Of a DNA stretch of 50,887 bases, positions 25,834-33,105 are shown piece by piece. The DNA is from Planctomycetota bacterium (GTDB taxonomy: Bacteria > Planctomycetota > B15-G4 > SIAN01), in NCBI GenBank assembly GCA_028289345.1, contig JANQQL010000046.1, forward strand, positions 1 to 50,887, given 5' to 3'. Position 1 is the first letter of the stretch, and each line of letters starts with the position of its first letter. The position numbers were made by a program, and so were the translations under genes. The notes under the pieces are model-generated. The model made no database searches, had not been told where the DNA came from, and was given only the letters and a program-made list of their open reading frames with translations.

Positions 25834-26385
25834 ATGCCTGATTCCAGCCAGCTGCCGTTCCTGCTTCGATTGTTCGACGACCAATCTCCGACGGTGCGTG
25901 AGGCGGTGCTGCAGGCCATGGGGCAGTTCGGAGACGAGCTGGATCAACGGCTTTCCCAACTCGAGGATCCTCCGAAAGTCGAGCAGCGCCAAGCAATCGT
26001 CGAGGAAGTGGCGCGATACCTGGAAGCGGGGGAGCCTTCGAGCGAACGCAACGCCGACACGGACCACGCCTCAGACACGCAGTTTCAGCCCGGGCAGCTG
26101 GTGCAACATCGGCGTTACGGCTACCGCGGCGTCGTGGTGGATTGCGATCTCACTTGCCAAGCGGACCAAGATTGGTACGAGTCCAATCGAACTCAGCCAG
26201 ATCGGGACCAGCCGTGGTACCACGTCCTGGTGGACGGATCGGACACGATCACTTACGCCGCCCAAACCAGCTTGACCGAAGACTCCTCCGACGACGAAGT
26301 CGAGCATCCGCTGGTGGAATACTTCTTCGAAGACTTCGAGTCCGGGAAGTACGTGCGCAACGATCGCCCCTGGCCGCGCGCCTGA
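25834..26385 (+). CDS. HspQ/YccV-domain protein with N-terminal HEAT-like segment
   Basis: A 183-residue soluble protein. Residues about 83-175 match the YccV/HspQ (hemimethylated-DNA-binding) domain: FQPGQLVQHRRYGYRGVVVD, DQPWYHVLVDGSDTITYAAQ and the closing HPLVEYFFEDFESGKYVRN. E. coli HspQ is about 105 residues and affects Lon proteolysis and DnaA stability. The extra N-terminal 70 residues (LLRLFDDQSPTVREAVLQAM) look like one HEAT repeat, similar to the start of SirB1-type proteins. In animals FBXO21 joins a SirB1-like region to a YccV domain, so the HEAT-YccV pairing recalls a shortened version lacking the transglutaminase-like part. It lies 120 nt after the DUF819 gene. Function is uncertain. 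Confidence 0.8.
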   Translation: MPDSSQLPFLLRLFDDQSPTVREAVLQAMGQFGDELDQRLSQLEDPPKVEQRQAIVEEVARYLEAGEPSSERNADTDHASDTQFQPGQLVQHRRYGYRGVVVDCDLTCQADQDWYESNRTQPDRDQPWYHVLVDGSDTITYAAQTSLTEDSSDDEVEHPLVEYFFEDFESGKYVRNDRPWPRA

Positions 26386-26476
26386 TCCATCGGGCGCCGA
26401 GATCGAGAGACTCTCGAATCGGATCGCGGGGCGCCGAAGTCCGGGCCGACGGACGGGGGCGACGACACCGCCCGGG

Positions 26477-27223
26477 TCAGGGGGACGGAGTGGAGACTTC
26501 CGCCGTCGATTTGGCGGGAACCGTCCATCGGACTCCTTGGTCGCGGTAAGTGACGGCCAGGTCGAGGTCCGCGAGAGCCATGGGTTCGATGGTGGACAAT
26601 CCCCCAATCCCGGGATCCAGCAGGTCCACCACGAGATGGAACGCGGGCTGCAAGTGTCCTTGATCGTCGACCGGGGAGCTCGCCGGAATTCCGTCGATCT
26701 GGGGGCGGACCGGAGGTGGAGACGGGTCGTCCGTGTCACCGTCATCGGAGGCCGGTTGGGCATGCTCGCGCAGCAAGAACGGACGATCCTGACCCGCGGC
26801 AACGATCACCGTGAACGCTGCCGGGATGTCGCCGCGTTCGTTGCGGATGATTTCTCGGTCGATGGCGAGGGGGTTCTTTCCCTGGGAGCGCGCAATGTCG
26901 ACCAGTTGCTCGTAGCTCGGGCCCAGGGGGTGCCCGTAGCGCCGCTCGTTGAATTGTTCGGCAATCCTGCGACACAGAGCTGGCGCCGCGGCGCGGATTT
27001 CGGCGCGGAGTTGGCGGCGTTGGCGCACGATCCAACGGGCCACATCCGACTCGGCTTGGCGCTGGAAGAGCCGCGTCACCGCTTGCTTGCCCAGGGGGCC
27101 CTCGGCCTGGCGAAACCGGTTGGTCAGGTACAGGGCCTGGCCGGCCAGGGTCATCACGGGCACGGAGTCCAGAGCCAAAAGCTCGCCGGACGGTGCCGGG
27201 GGAACCACGGGACCCGGGTGCAT
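26477..27223 (-). CDS. Unrecognised 248-residue protein
   Basis: I do not recognise a family. The frame is supported by an AGGAG ribosome-binding site seven bases before ATG 27223. The first 140 residues are helical and Arg-rich (FQRQAESDVARWIVRQRRQL, RRIAEQFNERRYGHPLGPSY), followed by EIIRNERGDIPAAFTVIVAAG. A disordered Asp/Pro-rich linker follows (residues about 160-180), then a possible second beta-rich piece (HLQPAFHLVVDLLDPGIGG, LADLDLAVTYRD). There is no signal peptide or membrane segment. It is divergent from the SNF2 helicase gene, 153 nt away, and convergent with the HspQ-like gene. The opposite strand is also open over most of this stretch but lacks a start signal. Confidence 0.6.
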   Translation of the reverse strand: MHPGPVVPPAPSGELLALDSVPVMTLAGQALYLTNRFRQAEGPLGKQAVTRLFQRQAESDVARWIVRQRRQLRAEIRAAAPALCRRIAEQFNERRYGHPLGPSYEQLVDIARSQGKNPLAIDREIIRNERGDIPAAFTVIVAAGQDRPFLLREHAQPASDDGDTDDPSPPPVRPQIDGIPASSPVDDQGHLQPAFHLVVDLLDPGIGGLSTIEPMALADLDLAVTYRDQGVRWTVPAKSTAEVSTPSP

Positions 27224-27376
27224 TGCGATCTCCTGAGGGAGGCCCGGACTTCCTTCTCGTCGAACTGACCAGCGGCCTCCTCACCGCTCTCATCGACAAA
27301 ACTCCGCCCGGACGAACTCTTCTCCGGCACTTTTTTCAGTTCACGGGCGGTTGAGGACGAGATCTTCGAAGGTAGA

Positions 27377-30300
27377 TTGACGGGTTTTTGGGGGACTCAT
27401 CGGCCGGTGGCGGGGCAGGCAAAAGTCAGCAAGCGGCTCGAGGCGTGGGTCGATTCGGACACACGATTCCAAGCCCTCAAGGACGTGCAGGGGGAACGCA
27501 TCCGCCCGGAAAAGGTGGGGCCCGGTCTCCTGCAGGCCCGTGCTCAAGATGCACGGGAACGTCCCTACGACGTCACGGTGCGACTCAGCGGCACGAACTT
27601 CTCGTACGACTGTGATTGTGCCACCGCTCGCAGCGGCCGAATCTGCAAGCACATCTTCGGCACCGTGCTGCTCGCCGAATCCATGGGCGTGGAGGGATTC
27701 CGTCGGCGCGTGATCTACCAGCGGTCCGGGGCGACCGCGGACGTGGGGTCGACAAAGAGTGCCGCCACGCCGCAAGTCGCGGAAGCCGCGTCAGACGCCG
27801 AAGAAGAGCTCGCATCCAGCGGGCCGGCAACCCTCGGCACGGTGCGCGACGAAACCTCCCAAGTGGCGTATTTCGAAGTGCATGGACTGGAAAGCGATGG
27901 GGCTCCCCTCAAAGTCTCCTTGGCTCAATGCTGGAAACGTCGCGACGAAACCGTGTTCTCTCGAGCCCCGGGCTGGCGTGGAGTTCAAGACAAAGACATT
28001 CCCGAAGCGCTGACCCAAGTCCTCGATCGGTTGACCGATTACCCGGTGGAACCGGAACAGGAAGACGACGACGTGTGGTGGTCCGGGGCGCGTCTGGATG
28101 CGCTGCGCAATGGAACCGCGGCCTGTTTCGAGCCGGAAGAAGAGGCCCCGGTCCTGTCCTTGATCGCCCGCACCGAGTGTGCCGCCCGCGTCCATCCGGC
28201 TCCCGCCGATCCCCTGCAGTGGACCGGAACGCACTGGCAGGTGCTGTTGCGGCCGACGCCGGCGGACCCGGACGATCCCGAAGGGGACTGGCGCATCGAA
28301 GCCTATTTCCAGGAAGGGGAGCGTGAGATCCCCGTGCACGCGTTCGACGCGGTGAGCCGGGGAGGCGTCGTTCGTCACGGCAACGAGCTTGGCTGGCTTC
28401 GCTCCGAAGATCTGGTCGGCTTCGTTTCCACGATCCGTCGAGTGGGAGAGTTGCGCATTCCCGCCGACAAGCTGGACGACTTCTTGGTTCGCATGTGGGA
28501 ATTGCCGGTTGCGCCGGTTCTCGACCTGCCTCCCGATCGAGTGCCGACCCGTCGGCAAATGGCGCCGCGCGGACAGTTGGTGCTCCGGTCGTTCGGCCGA
28601 GAACGCTTTCGAGGCACGTTGCGCTTCCTGTACGGATCCCAGCAAGTGGACGGCGATGACTGCCGCAGTCGCGTGCTGGACCCGGAACGCTGGGAGTCCA
28701 TCGAACGCAGTCCGAAGGACGAAGAAGCCCTTCGCGAAGAGCTCTCCGAGTTGTTGCGCCGACGCGTGGGCGTCGACTTGGAAGAAGACTTCAGTCACGA
28801 TCGGCTCGCTGAAGTGATGGTCGCCATGGAAGAGGCGGGCTTCGAGGTCTGGACCGAAGAACAGCGCTTGCGCAGCTTGCGTCCGGCGCGGATCCAGGTG
28901 TCGTCCGGGATCGACTGGTTCGACGTGGAGGGTAGCCACGACTTCGGCGACGGCGTCAGCCTGTCCTTGCCACGCCTCCTGCAGGCCATCGGCGGAGGCG
29001 GAGACGCGGCGGGAGCATTGGAAGGGACCGTGACCCTGGACGATGGCTCCCTGGGCTTGGTCCCGAGCTCCTGGTTGCAGCGGGCCGCGCGAATCATGGA
29101 ACTCGGCGAGACCGAGGGAGACGCGATTCGCTTTCGCCGCAATCAAGCGGTGTGGGTCGATCAGCTCCTCGAGAGTGCTGACCTGGATCCGGGGGTCGTT
29201 TCGGCCCGCAGCGACGAAGCGTTCCAGCGGGTGCAAACCAGCCTGCACGAGGGAGTCAAAGCCGAAGCGGCGGAGCCGGATGAGCAGTTCCGCGGCGAGC
29301 TGCGGCCGTATCAGCAGGAAGGCCTTGGCTGGCTGCGCTTTCTGGCCGAGATCGGCTTCGGTGGCATCCTGGCCGATGACATGGGGCTCGGGAAGACGGT
29401 GCAGGTCCTGGCCCATTTGCAGCGGCGTCGGAGCCGTTCCCAAGACTCGTCCCAAGAAACCATCGCGCCTTCGCTGGTGGTGGCGCCCCGATCCGTGGTG
29501 CACCAGTGGAAGTCGGAAGCCGCCGGGTTCACGCCGGAGATCACCGTTCACGCCCATCTGGGGCCTCAGCGAACCCATCTCGCCGACGAGCTGCGAAAGT
29601 TCCACCTGGTTGTCACCAGCTACGGCATCTTGCGTCGGGATGTGGAGTTGTTGGGCGAGATCGATTGGGACTTGGTCGTGCTCGACGAAGCCCAAGCGGT
29701 GAAGAACTCCACCACGGTGACGGCTCGAGCCGCTCGCCAGCTGCGGGCCGAACAGCGCCTGGTGGTGACCGGAACGCCGGTGGAGAACCACCTGGGCGAG
29801 CTCGCCAATCACCTGGACTTCTTGAACCCGGGGTTGTTCGGCCCGACCAGCGCGCTGCGCGAGAAGTTCTGTCGCCAGCTCGACGAAGACGGTGCCAAGG
29901 TCGTGGCCACCGCCTTGCAGCCTTTGCTGTTGCGACGCACCAAGCAGCAAGTGGCCGCGGATCTCCCGGAACGGATCGAGCAAGACCTGATCTGCGAGAT
30001 GACCGGCGAACAACAGCGGCTCTACGATGAACTCCGCACTCACTTCGCCCAGAACTTGATCCCCACGGCTCGCCAGAATGGCCTACCGTCCATGAAGATC
30101 AAGGTGCTCGAGGCTTTGCTGCGCTTGCGTCAGGCGGCCTGCCATCCGGGTTTGGTGGATCCGTTGTACACCGCGGTGGCGAGCGCCAAGTTCGAAGTCA
30201 TGTTGCCGCGGCTGGAAGAGCTCATCGACGAAGGGGCCAAAGCCCTGGTCTTTTCCCAGTTCACATCTCACCTGGGCTTGTTGAAGCCGGAACTGGACCG

Positions 30301-30688
30301 CCGTGGCATTCGCTACGAGTATCTGGACGGCAGCACCCGGGACCGTCCCGAGCGCATTCAACGTTTCCAAGAAGACCCCGAGGTCTCGCTGTTCTTGATC
30401 AGCTTGAAGGCAGGAGGAGTGGGGCTCAACCTGACCGCCGCTCAATATGTGTTCTTGATGGATCCGTGGTGGAATCCGGCGGTCGAAGCCCAGGCCATTG
30501 ACCGCGCTCATCGTCATGGGCAGGTCAACCAAGTGGTGGCGTACCGCCTGCTCACTCGCAACACCGTTGAAGAAAAGATCCGCGAACTGCAGCAGAAGAA
30601 GCAGGCCCTGGCGGCCTCGATCCTGGGCGAGGACAGCAGCATCTTGCGGGAACTCAGCCCGGACGACTTGGAAGTGCTGCTCGGCTGA
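27377..30688 (+). CDS. SWIM zinc-finger SNF2-family helicase/ATPase
   Basis: A 1103-residue SNF2 ATPase. Residues 79-92 form a SWIM zinc finger (C-x-C...C-x-H in YDCDCATARSGRICKH). A long middle region is followed by the two RecA-like halves. The first half has YQQEGLGWLRFLAEIGFGG, DDMGLGKT at about 667-674, LDEAQAVKN and VTGTPVENHLGELANHLDF. The second has VFSQFTSHLGLL, YEYLDGSTRDRPERIQRFQ, SLKAGGVGLNLTAA, DPWWNPAVEAQAIDRAHRHGQ and VEEKI. Bacterial SWIM-SNF2 proteins are presumed to remodel nucleoprotein, with unknown substrates. The start is uncertain: TTG 27377 gives the full frame, while GTG 27407 is ten codons later. No restriction or defence partner lies beside it. Confidence 0.92.
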   Translation: MTGFWGTHRPVAGQAKVSKRLEAWVDSDTRFQALKDVQGERIRPEKVGPGLLQARAQDARERPYDVTVRLSGTNFSYDCDCATARSGRICKHIFGTVLLAESMGVEGFRRRVIYQRSGATADVGSTKSAATPQVAEAASDAEEELASSGPATLGTVRDETSQVAYFEVHGLESDGAPLKVSLAQCWKRRDETVFSRAPGWRGVQDKDIPEALTQVLDRLTDYPVEPEQEDDDVWWSGARLDALRNGTAACFEPEEEAPVLSLIARTECAARVHPAPADPLQWTGTHWQVLLRPTPADPDDPEGDWRIEAYFQEGEREIPVHAFDAVSRGGVVRHGNELGWLRSEDLVGFVSTIRRVGELRIPADKLDDFLVRMWELPVAPVLDLPPDRVPTRRQMAPRGQLVLRSFGRERFRGTLRFLYGSQQVDGDDCRSRVLDPERWESIERSPKDEEALREELSELLRRRVGVDLEEDFSHDRLAEVMVAMEEAGFEVWTEEQRLRSLRPARIQVSSGIDWFDVEGSHDFGDGVSLSLPRLLQAIGGGGDAAGALEGTVTLDDGSLGLVPSSWLQRAARIMELGETEGDAIRFRRNQAVWVDQLLESADLDPGVVSARSDEAFQRVQTSLHEGVKAEAAEPDEQFRGELRPYQQEGLGWLRFLAEIGFGGILADDMGLGKTVQVLAHLQRRRSRSQDSSQETIAPSLVVAPRSVVHQWKSEAAGFTPEITVHAHLGPQRTHLADELRKFHLVVTSYGILRRDVELLGEIDWDLVVLDEAQAVKNSTTVTARAARQLRAEQRLVVTGTPVENHLGELANHLDFLNPGLFGPTSALREKFCRQLDEDGAKVVATALQPLLLRRTKQQVAADLPERIEQDLICEMTGEQQRLYDELRTHFAQNLIPTARQNGLPSMKIKVLEALLRLRQAACHPGLVDPLYTAVASAKFEVMLPRLEELIDEGAKALVFSQFTSHLGLLKPELDRRGIRYEYLDGSTRDRPERIQRFQEDPEVSLFLISLKAGGVGLNLTAAQYVFLMDPWWNPAVEAQAIDRAHRHGQVNQVVAYRLLTRNTVEEKIRELQQKKQALAASILGEDSSILRELSPDDLEVLLG

Positions 30689-31191
30689 TCTTCGGAATCG
30701 GTCTCGGCGCTCACGGCCCGCGGAGATCACTTCGCCCGTGCACTTCGGCCGTCGATCTCGTCCATCCATGAGTTTTCGTGCTTCCAAAATCGCCGAGGAG
30801 GGGATCGGGGAGTTTCGCCTCCACTCGGAGGACGGGGACGGGAACAGGCGAGCCGATCCAAAGAGCCGCACGAATCCGCCCGTCTGTTACACGCGGATTC
30901 CTTCCTCGGACCTCAGGGACCGATCGCCGGTCAACGGGGTGGATGTTCCCGCTGGCTCAAAGGGACTGAGCGCGCGCCGCCCATTTGGCCGTGCGCCGCT
31001 CGTCACTCCCCATGGACGCCTCCCCGGTTGGTGTCTTCCGTTCGCCGTTCGATTTTGAGCGCCACGAATGAGGGGGCGGCGTGGATGAGGCCGTCATGGG
31101 AGCTTTCCGACATCGTCCTCGGCCGCCGGCGAGACGGCCTCGGGGACCGGGAAGCGATGCCCACGACTCGCCCAACGAAAGGAAACTTCCG
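30689..31191. other. Intergenic region with weak repeat copy C
   Basis: About 500 nt between the helicase stop and the FG-GAP start. Open frames crossing it on both strands have no ribosome-binding site or recognisable protein. The part at 30792-30860 weakly resembles the repeats at 4723-4830 and 17640-17755 (GGATCGGGGAG, GGAGGACGGGGACG, GCCGATCC). An AAAGGAAA site near 31179 serves the next gene. No promoter could be assigned. Confidence 0.35.
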
Positions 31192-32823
31192 ATGCGTCGC
31201 CACTTTCCCTGTCTCCTTGCTCTGGCCCTCGGCGCCACCGAGCCAGCCACCGCCCAGATGCAGATGATTCGTGAATACGTCGGTGCCGCGGCGGGGGATG
31301 AATTCGGGTTCTCGGTGGACGGTGCCGGGGACGTGAACGGGGACTCGGTGCCGGATGTCATCGTGGGTGCCGATCGCGATGACAACAACGGTTCGAACTC
31401 GGGCACCGTGACGGTGTACTCCGGGCTGGACGGGTCGGTGCTGTACACCTGGGATGGACCGGAAGCCAATGCTCGTCTCGGGGAGCGGGTGGCGGGACCG
31501 GGGGACATCAACCAAGATGGATACGACGACGTGATGATGGTCGCGTCCTACCAAACGGTGATTCATCACTCGGGGGTGGTCACCGTGCGTTCCGGGTTTG
31601 ACGGGTCGATTCTCCATCAGTGGGAGCCCGGCACCGGGGGCGAGTTGTACGGTGCCGCGATCGCTGGCGTCGGCGATGTGAACTCCGACACTTACCCGGA
31701 CCTGGCGGTGACGGCGTTGGTCGAATCCGTCGGGGCTTCTCAAGGAGGCGGGGTCTACCTCTACTCCGGGTTCGACGGCTCCTTGATTCGCTCCCACCAC
31801 GGCACGTTCGTCAATGGCTTGATGGGCTACGACGTGGACGGAGGAGAAGACGTGAACGGGGATGGAGTGCCGGACTATGCAGTCTGCACCGCCTTGCAGA
31901 ACCTGGTCGAGGTTTTCTCCGGTGCCGATGGAAGCCTGATCCACTCGCTGACCAATTCCGGAGCGTTTCAATTCGGAAGAAACTTGGACCTCTGTGGCGA
32001 CCTGAACAACGATGGCAAGTCCGAAATCTTGGCCAACGACGGATCCGGCAATGGCCGGGTCTGGATCTACTCAGGGGCCGAGGGCACGGTGCTGGACGAT
32101 CTGTTGGGCGATGCCCAACAAGATCAGTTTGGCTGGGGCATGACGTCCCTCGCGGATGCCGACGCCGACGGGATCCCCGACATCGCGGTCGGCGCCTACG
32201 CCGACGACGACCGAGGAAGCGCTTGTGGATCGGTGCGCGTGTTCTCCGGCGCCGACCGCAGCGAACTGTTCACCCTCTATGGTGCGACCAGTGGAACGGC
32301 CATGGGCTGGGACGTGAAGTCGGCCGGAGATGTCGACGGTGATGGTCGGACCGACTTGGTGGTGGCCTCGATGCTGGCGTATCACTCCGCGAGCTACCCC
32401 GGCAACGTGCGTGTCTACTCCGGAACCTGCCGAGGACTGTCTCTCGAATACGGCACGGGCACCGCCGGGAGTGGAGGATTCGTTCCCCACTTAAAGCCGT
32501 TTGGCTGCACTGGACGCTCGGCGCGTTACGGCCTGGACATGGACGGAGGACTCGGTGGAACGACCGGCTTTCTCGCCATCGGCGTGAGTTCCTTGAATGC
32601 GCCGTTCCTCGGCGGAACTCTCCTCGTGTCTCCACCTTGGGTGTTGTCACCGGTGTTCGCGTCGGGCAACGGTGCCGGCAACGGAGTGTTCTCGACGACC
32701 TCTTTCGTTCCTGAGGACCCCGCTTGGAATGGCTTCACGGTGTACTTCCAGGTGCTGCTGCGAGATGCGGCGGCGCCGGGTGGGTTTGCGATGTCGAATG
32801 GGGTTTCGCTGACTTATCAGTGA
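31192..32823 (+). CDS. Secreted FG-GAP (integrin-alpha-like) repeat protein
   Basis: From ATG 31192, preceded by AAAGGAAA, the 543-residue protein has a signal peptide (RRHFPCLLALALGATEPATAQ). About seven FG-GAP repeats follow, each with a calcium loop such as DVNGDSVPDVIVGA, DINQDGYDDVMM, DVNSDTYPDLAV, DVNGDGVPDYAV, DLNNDGKSEIL, DADADGIPDIAVGA and DVDGDGRTDLVV, and YSG(L/F/A)DG(S) turns between them. This predicts a seven-bladed propeller. The last 110 residues (CRGLSLEYGTGTAGSGGFVP onward) form a distinct C-terminal domain of a kind I associate with large families of secreted planctomycete proteins. It is probably exported and surface-linked; no enzymatic motif is seen. The frame is open upstream to 31081 without a signal sequence, so the shorter start is preferred. 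Confidence 0.87.
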   Translation: MRRHFPCLLALALGATEPATAQMQMIREYVGAAAGDEFGFSVDGAGDVNGDSVPDVIVGADRDDNNGSNSGTVTVYSGLDGSVLYTWDGPEANARLGERVAGPGDINQDGYDDVMMVASYQTVIHHSGVVTVRSGFDGSILHQWEPGTGGELYGAAIAGVGDVNSDTYPDLAVTALVESVGASQGGGVYLYSGFDGSLIRSHHGTFVNGLMGYDVDGGEDVNGDGVPDYAVCTALQNLVEVFSGADGSLIHSLTNSGAFQFGRNLDLCGDLNNDGKSEILANDGSGNGRVWIYSGAEGTVLDDLLGDAQQDQFGWGMTSLADADADGIPDIAVGAYADDDRGSACGSVRVFSGADRSELFTLYGATSGTAMGWDVKSAGDVDGDGRTDLVVASMLAYHSASYPGNVRVYSGTCRGLSLEYGTGTAGSGGFVPHLKPFGCTGRSARYGLDMDGGLGGTTGFLAIGVSSLNAPFLGGTLLVSPPWVLSPVFASGNGAGNGVFSTTSFVPEDPAWNGFTVYFQVLLRDAAAPGGFAMSNGVSLTYQ

Positions 32824-33105
32824 TCTCCGAGGTGGACTTCGCGTCTCGCCGACGGAACGAATGCGTTTGATCGGCGAACCCTGGTTCTTCGGGGTTGGCC
32901 CTTCTTCCGCAAGACTGTTCGGATCCGTGGAAGATCCGTGTTGAGGTGTGCTGGGTCGCCTTGCGGCTCTCGCATCGACACGTTGCTCGAAAGGCCTGTC
33001 GAAAAGCGAGTTGTTCGTGGAGTGGATCGAGAAGATCGGTTGGACTGGGTCATCCGGACTCAACACCCTGGAAGGATCCCAGCGGATGAATCCAACCGGT
33101 CTGCT
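32824..33105. terminator. Convergent gap with possible hairpins
   Basis: This 282-nt stretch separates the converging FG-GAP and LRR-TIR genes. Two hairpins can be drawn: AACCC (32878-32882) with GGGTT around 32892-32896, and CGGATC (32920-32925) with GATCCG (32933-32938) around a seven-base loop. Neither has a long T-run, so Rho-independent termination is possible but not proven. No gene is supported here. Confidence 0.25.

Noticed and set aside
30498..31058. Short forward open frames after the SNF2 helicase
   Set aside because: They overlap the helicase 3' end in another frame, lack ribosome-binding sites and have no recognisable product.
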